This document shows positions 1 through 9,078 of a DNA stretch of 64,000 bases, piece after piece (position 1 is the first letter of the stretch; each line of letters begins with the position of its first letter). Made by a program: the position numbers and the translations under genes. The stretch comes from Streptomyces mirabilis (GTDB taxonomy: Bacteria; Actinomycetota; Actinomycetes; Streptomycetales; Streptomycetaceae): positions 4,278,001 through 4,342,000 of the forward strand of contig NZ_CP074102.1 in the NCBI RefSeq assembly GCF_018310535.1. The letters run 5' to 3'. Below the pieces are notes generated by a model, which saw nothing but the letters and a program-made list of their open reading frames with translations, ran no database searches and was not told the origin of the DNA.

Positions 1-320
1 GCCAGCGGCTGGCGCTCGCTCGCGCGCTGCTGGCCGACTTCCCCGTGCTCGTTCTCGACGAGCCCGCGGAACACCTCGACCTGCCGACGGCGGACACGCT
101 CACCGCGGATCTGCTGGCGGCGACCGTGGGCCGTACGACGCTGCTGATCACGCATCGGCTGGCCGGTCTCGCGGCGGTGGACGAGGTGATCGTGCTGGCG
201 GCGGGACAGGTGGCGCAGCGGGGTGCGTACGCGGAGCTGTCGGTGGTGGAGGGGCCGTTGCGGGAGATGCTGGAGCGGGAGGCGGCGGGGGATCTGCTGG
301 CCGGCGCGGCGGCGCGCTAG
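1..320 (+). CDS. CydC-type ABC exporter ATPase, C-terminal end (partial)
   Basis: The reading frame is open from the window edge (first full codon at position 3) and ends with TAG at 318-320. It holds the end of an ABC signature helix (QRLALARALL), a Walker B (VLVLDEPAEHLD), and the switch His (LLITHRLAGL). This is the nucleotide-binding domain of an exporter-type ABC half. The closest pattern I recognise is the thiol-reductant exporter CydC or the actinobacterial CydCD fusion needed for cytochrome bd assembly; a sensor kinase follows cydCD in other Streptomyces. The membrane part lies outside the window, so the substrate is inferred. Confidence 0.75.
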   Translation, partial: QRLALARALLADFPVLVLDEPAEHLDLPTADTLTADLLAATVGRTTLLITHRLAGLAAVDEVIVLAAGQVAQRGAYAELSVVEGPLREMLEREAAGDLLAGAAAR

Positions 321-376
321 CGCCCCGGGTAACATCCCGACTTTCCGGCCCAAAGGGTACTCATTACTCTCGAGGC

Positions 377-2059
377 ATGTCAGTGGTGCCCGCCTCCCCC
401 CGTCCGGACGGCGGCCCGGACGTGCCGCGGCTGCTGGAGGCGGTGCGGTCGATCGGGTCGGGGCTGGAGCTGCACTCGACGCTGGACCGGATCTGCGAGA
501 AGGCGGCCGAGCTGGCGGACGCGCGCTACGCCGCCATCGGGGTCGTGGCAGAAAACGGTGAGGGACTCGCGGACTTCGTCTTCCACGGCGTCGGCGAGGA
601 GACCGCCCGGCGGATCGGGCAGCTGCCCGACGGACACAAGGGGCTGCTCGGGGCGCTCATCCACGACCCGGCGCCGGTACGGCTCGCGCGGCTGGACGAG
701 GACGTGCGCGCGTGCGGATTCCCCGAGCACCATCCGGCGATGCGCAGTTTCCTGGGGGTTCCGATCCGGGTACAGGGGGAGATCTTCGGGAATCTCTACC
801 TGGCCGAGAAACGCGGCGGCGGCCCGTTCACCGACGACGACCTCAACGTGGTCCGCGTGCTGGCCGCGGAGGCAGGTATCGCGATCGGCAACGCCCGGCT
901 GTACGAGGCCGCCCAGCAGCGCGAACGGTGGATCGACGGCTCGGTGGCCGTGACCCGGGCACTCCTGTCGGCCGACGACGCCGAGGACGCCCTCCAGGTC
1001 GTCGCGGAACAGGCCCGCACGCTCTCCGGATCGGTGGCCGGGGTCGTGCTGCTGCCCGCCGCGGAGGGCGGTCTGGAGATCAGCGCGGTCGCCAAGGACC
1101 GCCCGTCCAAGGTGCTGGGAGCCGTCGTCCCGCCGGAGAGCGAATTGGTCGCCGAACTCCTCGACGGAGAGGCCGTGTTCCTCGACGACGCGGCCACCGA
1201 CCCACGCATGGTCACCGACTTCGCCCGCGAGTACGGGCCGACGATGATGCTTCCCCTGCAGTGCGGCGGCCGTCTCCTGGGAGCCCTCGTCACTCCCCGG
1301 GAACGGGGCGGGCGTCCTTTCACCGAGACCGAGCGCACCCTCGCCACGCACTTCGCCTCGCAGGCCGCGCTCGCGCTGATGATGGCCGAGGCACAGCGCG
1401 ACCGGGAGCGGCTCGCGGTCTACGAGGACCGTGACCGGATCGCCCGTGACCTGCACGACCTCGTCGTCCAGCGGCTGTTCGCCACCGGGATGATGTTGGA
1501 GAGCGCTCAGCGGAACTCGGTCGTGCCCGAGGTGCGGGAGGGCATCGAAAAGGCGGTCGACGAACTCGACGTCACCATCCAGGAGATCCGCACCGCCGTC
1601 TTCGCGCTCCAACAGGGACCTGCCGAAGTGCCGTCCGGGCTGCGCACGCGGGTGCTGCGGGAGATCAACATGGCCGCCGTGCCGCTCGGCTTCAGGCCCA
1701 CGCACCGACTTGTCGGGCCCGTCGACACGGCGGTCGGTGAACTCACGGGCAAGAACCTCATCGCGGCCCTGCGCGAGGCCCTCTCCAACGCCTTCCGGCA
1801 TGCCGGGGCCTCCCGCATCGACGTCGTCGTCGACGCGACCGTCATCCTGCCGGGCGGCCGGCAGGGTGTCCGGCTGACCGTCACGGACAACGGCGTCGGT
1901 ATCCCCGAGGGCGGCCGGCGCAGCGGCCTGCGGAACCTCGGGCGGCGCGCCGAGTCGCTCGGCGGCGACAGCTGGTACGGACCGGGGCCCGGAGCCGACT
2001 GCGGCGGTACGACGGTGGTGTGGCAGGCGCCGCACGCTCCGCATGCGGAACCGGTTTAG
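377..2059 (+). CDS. GAF-GAF sensor histidine kinase (DevS/DosS-like, HisKA_3)
   Basis: 560 residues, soluble. Two GAF domains (about residues 35-165 and 195-330) are followed by a HisKA_3 dimerisation domain with the phospho-acceptor His360 in ARDLHDLVVQRLF. A C-terminal HATPase_c domain has the N box (ALREALSNAFRHAG) and G boxes (TDNGVGIP, SGLRNLGRR). The architecture is that of DevS/DosS, in which GAF domains can bind haem and sense gas or redox; haem binding here is inference. No response regulator is adjacent, so the partner is elsewhere. Position next to a cytochrome-bd-type exporter fits a redox role. The ATG start lies shortly after the upstream gene. The last codons (EPV-stop) are formed by the first unit of the tandem array that follows. 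Confidence 0.92.
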   Translation: MSVVPASPRPDGGPDVPRLLEAVRSIGSGLELHSTLDRICEKAAELADARYAAIGVVAENGEGLADFVFHGVGEETARRIGQLPDGHKGLLGALIHDPAPVRLARLDEDVRACGFPEHHPAMRSFLGVPIRVQGEIFGNLYLAEKRGGGPFTDDDLNVVRVLAAEAGIAIGNARLYEAAQQRERWIDGSVAVTRALLSADDAEDALQVVAEQARTLSGSVAGVVLLPAAEGGLEISAVAKDRPSKVLGAVVPPESELVAELLDGEAVFLDDAATDPRMVTDFAREYGPTMMLPLQCGGRLLGALVTPRERGGRPFTETERTLATHFASQAALALMMAEAQRDRERLAVYEDRDRIARDLHDLVVQRLFATGMMLESAQRNSVVPEVREGIEKAVDELDVTIQEIRTAVFALQQGPAEVPSGLRTRVLREINMAAVPLGFRPTHRLVGPVDTAVGELTGKNLIAALREALSNAFRHAGASRIDVVVDATVILPGGRQGVRLTVTDNGVGIPEGGRRSGLRNLGRRAESLGGDSWYGPGPGADCGGTTVVWQAPHAPHAEPV

Positions 2060-2232
2060 AACGCCGGGCGCGGGACCGGTTCGGAACGCCGGGCAACGAA
2101 CCGGTTCGGAACGCTGGGCAAGGAACCGGTTCGGAACGCCGGGCAAGGAACCGGTTCGGAACGCCGGGCAAGGAACCGGTTCGGAACGCTGGGCAAGGAA
2201 CCGGTTCGGAACGCCGGGCGCGGGACCGGTTT
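2048..2232. repeat. 25-bp tandem array with eight GAACCGGTTC-type palindromes
   Basis: Eight cores start at 2048, 2073, 2098, 2123, 2148, 2173, 2198 and 2223, spaced exactly 25 bp. The five central cores are the perfect 10-bp palindrome GAACCGGTTC; the first and the outer ones differ at one edge (GAACCGGTTT, GGACCGGTTC, GGACCGGTTT). Between cores is GGAACGCYGGGCAAG, whose GGAAC pairs with the preceding GTTC in a second inverted arrangement. The array lies between convergent genes and supplies the stop codon of the kinase. It may serve as a multi-hairpin terminator or a multi-site operator; neither is shown. Confidence 0.95.
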
Positions 2233-2278
2233 GGAGCTCTGGGCCCCCTGTGGGACCGCCGGTCCTGCCCAGCCGCTC

Positions 2279-3148
2279 CTACAGCCGCTCGGCGAGGATC
2301 TTCTCGATGACGACCGCCACCCCGTCCTCGTTGTTGGCGACCGTGCGACCGGAGGCCGCGGCGATCACGGCGGGGTGCGCGTTGCCCATCGCGTACGACG
2401 TGCCCGCCCAGGTCAGCATCTCGACGTCGTTCGGCATGTCTCCGAAGGCGACGACCTCCTCGGGGGTGATACCGCGCTCGGCGCAGCACAGTTCGAGCGT
2501 GCTGGCCTTGGAGACGCCGGGGCCGCTGATCTCCAGCAGGGCGCTGGGGCTGGAGCGGGTGATGGTGGCGCGGTCGCCGACGGCACGACGGGCCACGGTG
2601 AGGAAGGCGTCGGGGTCGAGCTCGTGGTGGAAGGCGAGGATCTTGAGCACCGGTTCGCCGCCGCCGGGGGCGTCCGGGGCAAGCAGCTGCTCGGCGGGCG
2701 CGAGAGTGTCGGGGATCTCCATGTGCAGCTTGGGGTACGCGGGCTCCTGGTAGAAGCCGTACGTCTGCTCGATGGCGAACACGGTGCCCGGCGCGGCATC
2801 CCGCAGCAGTCGTACGGCGTCGAGCGCGTTCTCCCGCGCCAGCTCCCGGACCTTGACGAACCGGTGGGCGCCGGGGCCGCCGTGCAGGTCGACCACGGCA
2901 GCGCCGTTGCCGCAGATCGCCAGGCCGTGGCCGTGGACGTGGTCGCTGACGACGTCCATCCAGCGGGCCGGGCGGCCGGTCACGAAGAAGACCTCGATGC
3001 CGGCCTCCTCGGCGGCGGCGAGGGCGGCGACCGTGCGCTCGGATACGGACTTGTCGTCGCGCAGGAGGGTGCCGTCGAGGTCCGTGGCGATCAGGCGCGG
3101 CGGAAGGGCGGCTGCCGGGGTCTCTGGCTGTCGGGTCGCTGAGGTCAC
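2279..3148 (-). CDS. HAD-superfamily Cof-type phosphatase
   Basis: About 289 residues from a GTG at 3148; an ATG at 3166 is an alternative start and neither has a clear ribosome binding site. The class IIB HAD features are present: motif [11 protein letters not shown] with the nucleophilic Asp, motif II (FFVTGRP), motif III Lys in the middle, and motif IV GDMPNDVEML near the C-terminus, with a cap domain between motifs II and III. The family dephosphorylates small phospho-compounds such as sugar phosphates or flavin nucleotides; the substrate cannot be read from sequence. A paralogue lies at 12487-13392. Confidence 0.88.
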   Translation of the reverse strand: MTSATRQPETPAAALPPRLIATDLDGTLLRDDKSVSERTVAALAAAEEAGIEVFFVTGRPARWMDVVSDHVHGHGLAICGNGAAVVDLHGGPGAHRFVKVRELARENALDAVRLLRDAAPGTVFAIEQTYGFYQEPAYPKLHMEIPDTLAPAEQLLAPDAPGGGEPVLKILAFHHELDPDAFLTVARRAVGDRATITRSSPSALLEISGPGVSKASTLELCCAERGITPEEVVAFGDMPNDVEMLTWAGTSYAMGNAHPAVIAAASGRTVANNEDGVAVVIEKILAERL

Positions 3149-3280
3149 CGGGCCATTCTCGCGCATATGCCCGCACGGCCGTGCGGGAGCCCGCACATGT
3201 GAGTGGTTACCGCCCTCACCAGTACCGTTACACCCCGCTGTCGCCACCCGCGCTGTCGCCACCCGCCGTGGCGCCGGCCG

Positions 3281-4192
3281 TCAGGCCAGCTGTGCCGGGG
3301 CCTCCATGGCGATGCGCTCGAAGACCTTCTCGTCCGCGGCGAAGTCCGAGTCGGGGATGGGCCAGTGGATCACGATGTCGGTGAAGCCCAGCTCCGCGTG
3401 CCGGCCCGCGAAGTCGACGAACGCGTCGAGGGACTCCAGCGGACGGCCACGGTCCGGAGTGAAGCCGGTGAGCAGGACCTTGTCGAGTTCGGACACGTCA
3501 CGGCCGACCGTGGCGCAGGCGGCGGCGAGCTTCTCCACCTGTCCGCGAATGGCCTGAACCGACTGTTCAGGGGTGCCCGTTTCGTACAGCTTGGGGTCGC
3601 CGGTCGTCACCCAGGCCTGACCGTGGCGGGCGGCGAGCCTCATGCCGCGCGGGCCGGTGGCGGCCACCGCGAAGGGCAGTCGGGGCCGCTGGACACAGCC
3701 CGGGATGTTGCGCGCCTCGTGTGCCGAGTAGAAGTCGCCGTCGTGGGAGACCGTGTCCTCGGTGAGGAGGCGGTCGAGCAGCGGTACGAACTCGCCGAAG
3801 CGGTCGGCGCGCTCGCGCGGGGTCCAGGGCTCCTGGCCGTTCTTCAGAAGCGTCGTGGCGTCGAATCCGTTGCCGCCCGCGCCGATGCCCAGGGTGATCC
3901 GGCCGTTCGAGATGTCGTCGAGGGAGATCAGTTCCTTGGCGAGGGTCACCGGGTGCCGGAAGTTCGGCGAGGTCACGAGCGTGCCCAGGCGGAGTCGGTC
4001 GGTGGCGGCGGCCGCGGCGGTGAGCGTGGGCACGGCACCGAACCAGGGGCCGTCCCGGAAGGTCCGCCACGACAGGTGGTCGTAAGTGAACGCGGTGTGG
4101 AAGCCGAGCTGCTCCGCACGCTGCCAGGCGGCACGCCCGCCCTCGTGCCAGCGGAGGTACGGCAGGATCACAGTGCTCAGACGCAGACTCAT
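3281..4192 (-). CDS. LLM-class F420-dependent oxidoreductase (luciferase-like)
   Basis: 303 residues from ATG at 4192. N-terminal [15 protein letters not shown], then AFTYDHLSW and [16 protein letters not shown], are typical of the TIM-barrel luciferase-like monooxygenase superfamily in actinobacteria, which mostly use coenzyme F420. No substrate is predictable. A frame extension upstream lacks family similarity, so the ATG at 4192 was taken. It lies in the same orientation as the HAD gene downstream and kptA upstream, with gaps near 90-130 bp, so an operon is possible but not required. Confidence 0.88.
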   Translation of the reverse strand: MSLRLSTVILPYLRWHEGGRAAWQRAEQLGFHTAFTYDHLSWRTFRDGPWFGAVPTLTAAAAATDRLRLGTLVTSPNFRHPVTLAKELISLDDISNGRITLGIGAGGNGFDATTLLKNGQEPWTPRERADRFGEFVPLLDRLLTEDTVSHDGDFYSAHEARNIPGCVQRPRLPFAVAATGPRGMRLAARHGQAWVTTGDPKLYETGTPEQSVQAIRGQVEKLAAACATVGRDVSELDKVLLTGFTPDRGRPLESLDAFVDFAGRHAELGFTDIVIHWPIPDSDFAADEKVFERIAMEAPAQLA

Positions 4193-4280
4193 GCATCGAG
4201 CGTAAGCGGAGCCGCGGGGTGGTCGTGGCCACCGCGTGATCGCTCCACCGGGGCCCCTTGACCGGCCGGTCGGCGGACGA

Positions 4281-4841
4281 TCAGTGCGGGCCGGGGAAGC
4301 GCAGGTACTTCGGCGGCACGGCCTCGGTGAGCCACACCCCGTTCGCGCTGACCCGGAGGACATGGCCGTCGCGGTGCATGGCGGCGGCGTCCACGCCGAG
4401 CACGACGGGCCGGCCGCGGCGGGCGCCGACGCGGGTCGCGGTCTCGCGGTCGGGCGAGAGATGCACGTCGTGCCGGTTCATGGGCCGCAGCCCCTCGGCC
4501 CGGATCGCGTCCAGATTGCGGGCCACGGTCCCGTGGTAGAGGTACTCCGGCGGAGTCGCCGGGGGCAGTCCGAGGTCGACCTCGACCGAGTGGCCCTGGC
4601 TGGCACGGATGCGGGTGCCCTCCACGGCGAAGCGCCGCTTGTCGTTCGTGGCCACCACATGGTCCAGCTCCTCGCGGGTGATCCGGAAGCCGTGCGCCGC
4701 CGCTGCCGCGATCAGCGTGTCGATCTCGACCCAGCCTCCCTCGCCGAGCGTGAGCCCGATCCGCTCGGGCTGATGCCGCAGATGCTTCGAGAGGTACTTC
4801 GACACCTTCACGGTGCGTCTTTCATCCATCGGTTCGTTCAT
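4281..4841 (-). CDS. kptA: RNA 2'-phosphotransferase KptA/Tpt1
   Basis: 186 residues from ATG at 4841; ATG at 4829 is an alternative. The sequence KVSKYLSKHLRHQPERIGL opens the winged-helix lobe. YLYHGTVARNLDAIRAEGL, DVHLSPDRETA and VGARRGRPVVL give the conserved Arg-His-Arg-Arg set of the NAD-dependent Tpt1/KptA family, which removes an RNA 2'-phosphate and makes ADP-ribose 1'',2''-cyclic phosphate. In yeast this completes tRNA splicing; the bacterial substrate is unsettled. Length is normal. Confidence 0.93.
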   Translation of the reverse strand: MNEPMDERRTVKVSKYLSKHLRHQPERIGLTLGEGGWVEIDTLIAAAAAHGFRITREELDHVVATNDKRRFAVEGTRIRASQGHSVEVDLGLPPATPPEYLYHGTVARNLDAIRAEGLRPMNRHDVHLSPDRETATRVGARRGRPVVLGVDAAAMHRDGHVLRVSANGVWLTEAVPPKYLRFPGPH

Positions 4842-4917
4842 CCTGCCAGCGTGCCTGGCGAGAGGCGGATCACGCATTTGATTTTGGTTCGGAGGTTTGA
4901 TCCACAAGCAAGTCCGG

Positions 4918-4951
4918 TTATCCACAGGTGAATTGACGAATCTGTGGACAA
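4918..4951. promoter_or_regulatory. Pair of DnaA boxes upstream of kptA
   Basis: TTATCCACA at 4918-4926 on the plus strand and TGTGGACAA (reverse complement of the Streptomyces consensus TTGTCCACA) at 4943-4951 face each other, 16 bp apart, between the end of the MerR gene and the start of kptA. A weaker GATCCACAA lies just upstream near 4899. These are exact sequence matches; binding by DnaA is inferred. Confidence 0.65.
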
Positions 4952-4963
4952 CGCGCAGACGAT

Positions 4964-5908
4964 TCAAGGGATTTCATCAACAATGCTGTGATTGTTGTAA
5001 TTTGAGGTGAGATGGTCCAAGGTCCTGGCCTGGACCTCCCGTTCGACGGCAGCCGTGACGAAGGCCGCCACCTGCTCGCCACCAACCAGGTTCTCCATGG
5101 CCCGCATTGTGGCGACGGGGAGCTGAACGGAACGCGTCTCGTCCGTAGGCTCCTCGGACCGCCCCGCCCCAAGACGCTCGCGCAGGTGCCGGGTCGCGAA
5201 CAGCCGCATGGCGCGCGCCAGTTCCGCGTCCACCGTCTGCTGCGCGAGCGGTCGCAGACGGCGTACGAGGGAGGCCGCCTCGGCCGCTTCCGCGTCGCTC
5301 GGCGGATGCTCACCGAGATAGCGCGTGAAGACGTGCTCGGTCGTGAACTCCAGGAAACGCGCGGCGATGTGCTCGACCTTGCCCCTCAACTCCCTTAGAT
5401 GGCCAGAGATCGCGGACAGCGGTACGCCGGCTGCGTACAACTCCACCGCCACGGCGAGCTCTTGGGGACTCGGGACCAGATACACCTCGCCGTCTCCGGG
5501 GACGCGCTCCAGCACTCCGAGCTCCACCGCCTCCGCCACCGCCGCCTCGTCCGGACTGCCACCGAACCGCTCGTCCAGCTCGGCCCGCGACATGCGCACG
5601 GCCTCCTCGTCGGTCCACGGTCCGTCGACCTCCGCGACCAGCCCGAGGATCCCGCCCAGCCCCCGGCCCGCGTCCCAGGCCTCCAGGAGTTCCTTGATGG
5701 AGGCCAGGGTGTAGCCGCGGTCCAGGAGGTCGGCGATCTGCCGCAGCCGGGCCAGATGCGCGTCCGCGTACACGTTGGCGCGACCGCGCCGCTCGGGGCG
5801 GGGGAGCAGCCCGCGGTCCTGGTAGGCGCGGATCGTCCGGACCGTGGCGCCGCTGTGGTGCGCCAGATCCTCGATGCGGTACGCGACCCGGACCGGCTCG
5901 TCGTTCAC
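4964..5908 (-). CDS. MerR-family transcriptional regulator
   Basis: 314 residues from GTG at 5908, preceded by a GGGAGG ribosome binding site. The N-terminal winged HTH is clear (YRIEDLAHHSGATVRTIRAYQDRGLLP, then ANVYADAHLARLRQIADLLDRGYTLASIKELL). The roughly 200-residue C-terminal effector region has no Cys metal site and is helical; the ligand is unknown. The longer-than-usual effector domain resembles TipAL-like or stress-type MerR proteins of Streptomyces rather than metal sensors. Confidence 0.9.
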   Translation of the reverse strand: MNDEPVRVAYRIEDLAHHSGATVRTIRAYQDRGLLPRPERRGRANVYADAHLARLRQIADLLDRGYTLASIKELLEAWDAGRGLGGILGLVAEVDGPWTDEEAVRMSRAELDERFGGSPDEAAVAEAVELGVLERVPGDGEVYLVPSPQELAVAVELYAAGVPLSAISGHLRELRGKVEHIAARFLEFTTEHVFTRYLGEHPPSDAEAAEAASLVRRLRPLAQQTVDAELARAMRLFATRHLRERLGAGRSEEPTDETRSVQLPVATMRAMENLVGGEQVAAFVTAAVEREVQARTLDHLTSNYNNHSIVDEIP

Positions 5909-6075
5909 GCTGCCTGCCTCCCGACCTCCTGGGTACTACGCGACGGCCCCGCGCGGCGAGCCCTCCTGCGAGGGATGGTACGACCGCCGCGGACAACGGG
6001 ACATGGCCGTGCCGAGCTCCTCCCCGGTGGGCAACAGGCCTTTGTGTACAGCCCTGTTGCGGCCCGTCACGAACC

Positions 6076-7836
6076 TCACAGTGGTGGCTCCATCCGCGCG
6101 ATCGCGCGCAGCGCCCTCGGTGCCAGCCGGGACATCAGGCGGGCGCCGCGCGCCTCGGGGGTGACGGGCACGACCGCCTGGTTGCGGACGACCGCGCGCA
6201 GGATCGCGTCGGCCACCTTCTCCGGCGGGTAGTTGCGCAGTCCGTACAACCGCGCCGACTTCTTCTGGCGGCGTTTCTCCTCACTCGCGTCCACCCCGGC
6301 GAAGTGCGCGGTCGAGGTGATGTTCGTGTTGACGAAACCCGGGCAGATCGCCGAGACGCCGATGCCCTGCCCGGCCAGTTCCGCGCGCAGGCACTCGCTG
6401 AGCATCAGCACGGCCGCCTTCGAGGTGCTGTAGGCGGGCAGCGCCTTCGAGGGCAGGTACGCCGCCGCCGACGCTGTGTTGACGATGTGGCCGCCCTGCC
6501 CACGCTCGGCCATCTGCCTGCCGAAGAGCCGGCAGCCGTGGATCACGCCCCACAGGTTGACGTCGAGGACCTTCTTCCAGTCCTCCGGCGTCGTGTCGAA
6601 GAAGGACCCGGACAGTCCGATCCCGGCGTTGTTCACCAGCACGTCCACCACGCCGTACTCGCCCGCGACCCTTTCGGCGAGCTTCTCCATGGCCTGCTCG
6701 TCGGAGACGTCGGCCGTCTCGGCCCACGCTTCGGGGGATCCGATCAGCCGGGACATCTCCGCCGTGCGGGCCGCGCCCTCCGCGTCCCGGTCGACGGCCA
6801 CCACACGCGCGCCGGCCTCGGCGAACGCCAAGGCGGTGGCCCGCCCGATGCCGCTGCCCGCGCCGGTGACCAGCACGAGCTGCCCGCCGAACCGGTCGGC
6901 GTACCTGCCCGTGGCGATGGTGTCCCGCACCGGCACACCGTCCTCGTTGACATGCACGAAGTCCGTGATCCAGGACGCCAGTTGGTCGGGCCGTGTACGC
7001 GGGATCCAGTGCTTGTCCGGGAGGGTGCGACGCACCAGCTGCGGGGCCCACTCCTCCAGGTCGTCGTAGAGCCGCTCGGAGAGGAACCCGTCCCCCAGGG
7101 GCGTGACGAGCTGCACGGGCGCGTGCGCGTAGGCGTCCGGGCGTGGCCTGCTCAGCCGGGCCCGCACATTGTCGCGGTACAGCCACGCGCCGTGTGCCGC
7201 GTCCGTCGGCAACGAGGAGGTCGGATAGTCGCCCGCGGGCACCTTCTCGACCCGCCGCAGGATCTTCGGCCACTGCCTGCCGAGGGGGCCGCGCCAGGCG
7301 AGCTCCGGCAGCACGGGCGTGTGCAGCAGGTACACGTACCAGGACCTGGCGCCCTGGCCGAGGAGCTGGCCGACCCTGCGCGGGGTGGGCCGCCGCACGC
7401 GCCGCTTGATCCAGTGGCCGAAGTGGTCGAGGGACGGCCCGGACATGGAGGTGAAGGAGGCGATCCGGCCCTGGGTGCGCGCGACCGTGACGAACTCCCA
7501 GGACTGCACCGAACCCCAGTCGTGCCCCACCAGGTGTACCGGGCGGTCGGGGCTCACCGCGTCGACGACGGCCAGGAAGTCGTCCGTCAGCTTCACCAGT
7601 GTGAACCCGCCCCGCAGTGGCCGCGGGGCGGTCGAGCCGCCGTGGCCACGGACGTCGTACAGCACCACGTGGAAACGCTCGGCCAGGCGGGTCGCGACCT
7701 CGGACCACACCTCCTTCGAGTCCGGATAGCCGTGCACGAGGATCACCGTGGGCCCCGCCGGATCGCCCAGCTCGGCGACGCACAGTTCGATCCCACCCGT
7801 CCGCACCCGGCGCTCGCGCGCGCCTTCGAGAGTCAC
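6076..7836 (-). CDS. EphD-like alpha/beta hydrolase - SDR oxidoreductase fusion
   Basis: About 586 residues from GTG at 7836; GTG at 7845 is an alternative, but the GAAGGAG site sits only 2 nt from it. N-terminal half: epoxide-hydrolase-type alpha/beta hydrolase with the oxyanion motif VHGYPDSKEVW, the nucleophile context GHDWGSVQSWEF (Asp nucleophile) and a late His (DKHWIP). C-terminal half: classical SDR with LVTGAGSGIGRA (NAD(P) binding), VLVNNAGIG and the catalytic YSTSKAA. The same order and length occur in mycobacterial EphD, an epoxide hydrolase-dehydrogenase fusion. Lipid or epoxide substrates are likely but unproven. It is divergent from the ABC genes. Confidence 0.9.
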   Translation of the reverse strand: MTLEGARERRVRTGGIELCVAELGDPAGPTVILVHGYPDSKEVWSEVATRLAERFHVVLYDVRGHGGSTAPRPLRGGFTLVKLTDDFLAVVDAVSPDRPVHLVGHDWGSVQSWEFVTVARTQGRIASFTSMSGPSLDHFGHWIKRRVRRPTPRRVGQLLGQGARSWYVYLLHTPVLPELAWRGPLGRQWPKILRRVEKVPAGDYPTSSLPTDAAHGAWLYRDNVRARLSRPRPDAYAHAPVQLVTPLGDGFLSERLYDDLEEWAPQLVRRTLPDKHWIPRTRPDQLASWITDFVHVNEDGVPVRDTIATGRYADRFGGQLVLVTGAGSGIGRATALAFAEAGARVVAVDRDAEGAARTAEMSRLIGSPEAWAETADVSDEQAMEKLAERVAGEYGVVDVLVNNAGIGLSGSFFDTTPEDWKKVLDVNLWGVIHGCRLFGRQMAERGQGGHIVNTASAAAYLPSKALPAYSTSKAAVLMLSECLRAELAGQGIGVSAICPGFVNTNITSTAHFAGVDASEEKRRQKKSARLYGLRNYPPEKVADAILRAVVRNQAVVPVTPEARGARLMSRLAPRALRAIARMEPPL

Positions 7837-7942
7837 GAGAGTCACTTCTCCTTCGCCCAGCGCCGCACGGTACGTGTCCGTAACTTGACACTGGCGAATG
7901 TGACAGTTGTTAGAGGCTGCGTCAATAGGCCTGCGTGGCCAC

Positions 7943-7969
7943 TGTGGACAACCGGTCCGATGTGGACAA
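7943..7969. promoter_or_regulatory. Two perfect Streptomyces DnaA boxes in a divergent promoter region
   Basis: TGTGGACAA occurs at 7943-7951 and again at 7961-7969, both exact reverse complements of TTGTCCACA, in the same orientation, 18 bp start to start. They lie in the 250-bp spacer between the EphD-like gene and the first ABC ATPase. Confidence 0.65.
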
Positions 7970-8088
7970 ACCCCCGCCGGTTGTTCGACTTCAGGGGGAC
8001 CCCTACGGGCCCGTACGACTGGAGTCGGACGCGGATACAGCTCCGTGGGTTGACGACCGCTGTGGCGTGCACCACTACCTTCGACAAC

Positions 8089-9078
8089 GTGACTGTGATC
8101 GCGACCGAAAGCCTGAGCAAGCGGTACCCCCGGGTGACCGCTCTTGACCGGCTCTCCGTGGACGTCGGACCCGGTGTGACCGGACTCGTCGGAGCCAACG
8201 GAGCCGGCAAGTCCACACTGATCAAGATCCTGCTGGGTCTCTCCCCCGCCACCGAGGGCCGCGCCCAAGTGCTCGGACTCGATGTCGCCACCCAAGGTGG
8301 CGCCATCCGCGAGCGGGTCGGGTACATGCCCGAGCACGACTGCCTGCCCCCCGACGTCTCGGCCACCGAGTTCGTCGTCCACATGGCGCGTATGTCCGGG
8401 CTCCCGCCGGCCGCGGCCCGCGAGCGCACCGCGGACACCCTGCGCCACGTCGGACTGTACGAGGAGCGCTACCGCCCCATCGGTGGCTACTCGACGGGCA
8501 TGAAGCAGCGCGTCAAGCTCGCGCAGGCCCTCGTCCACGACCCCCAGCTGGTCTTCCTCGACGAGCCGACCAACGGCCTCGACCCGGTCGGCCGCGACGA
8601 GATGCTCGGCCTGATCCGCCGTATCCACACCGACTTCGGGATCTCGGTCCTGGTCACCTCGCACCTGCTGGGCGAGCTGGAGCGCACCTGCGACCACGTC
8701 GTGGTCGTCGACGGCGGCAAGCTGCTGCGGTCCAGCTCCACCACGGACTTCACCCAGACCACCACGACCCTCGCCATCGAGGTCACCGACACCGATGAGC
8801 ACCCGGACGGTACCAACGCGGTCCGCGAGGCGCTCCACGCGCGCGGGGTCGAGACCCACGACGGCAGCGGGCTGCCGGGCGCCGGCCACATCCTGCTGCT
8901 GACCGCCGAGGGCGAGGAGACCTACGACCTCGTCCGCGACGTCGTCGCCGACCTCGGCCTCGGCCTGATCCGGATGGAACAGCGCCGGCACCACATCGCG
9001 GAGGTCTTCCGCGAGGAACAGACGGACGGGACGGACGTGCAGGGCGTACGGAAGGAGGCAGTGGGCCATGGCAGTTGA
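8089..9078 (+). CDS. ABC transporter ATP-binding protein (ABC-2 type)
   Basis: 329 residues from GTG at 8089. Walker A is GANGAGKST, the signature is YSTGMKQRVKLAQAL, Walker B is LVFLDEPTNG, and the H-loop follows in VTSHLLGE. A C-terminal extension of about 100 residues, with no motif I know, follows the ATPase core, as in CcmA/NatA-like exporters. It overlaps the permease start by 11 bp, indicating translational coupling. The pair is a typical ABC-2 exporter; substrate unknown. Confidence 0.92.
   Translation: MTVIATESLSKRYPRVTALDRLSVDVGPGVTGLVGANGAGKSTLIKILLGLSPATEGRAQVLGLDVATQGGAIRERVGYMPEHDCLPPDVSATEFVVHMARMSGLPPAAARERTADTLRHVGLYEERYRPIGGYSTGMKQRVKLAQALVHDPQLVFLDEPTNGLDPVGRDEMLGLIRRIHTDFGISVLVTSHLLGELERTCDHVVVVDGGKLLRSSSTTDFTQTTTTLAIEVTDTDEHPDGTNAVREALHARGVETHDGSGLPGAGHILLLTAEGEETYDLVRDVVADLGLGLIRMEQRRHHIAEVFREEQTDGTDVQGVRKEAVGHGS

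Noticed and set aside
380..2146. 588-codon open frame antisense to the GAF kinase
   Set aside because: Shadow frame of high-GC coding DNA; the plus strand has clear kinase motifs and the antisense product has no domain.
2048..2232. CRISPR array
   Set aside because: Units are contiguous 25-mers that repeat in full; there are no unique spacers and no cas genes.
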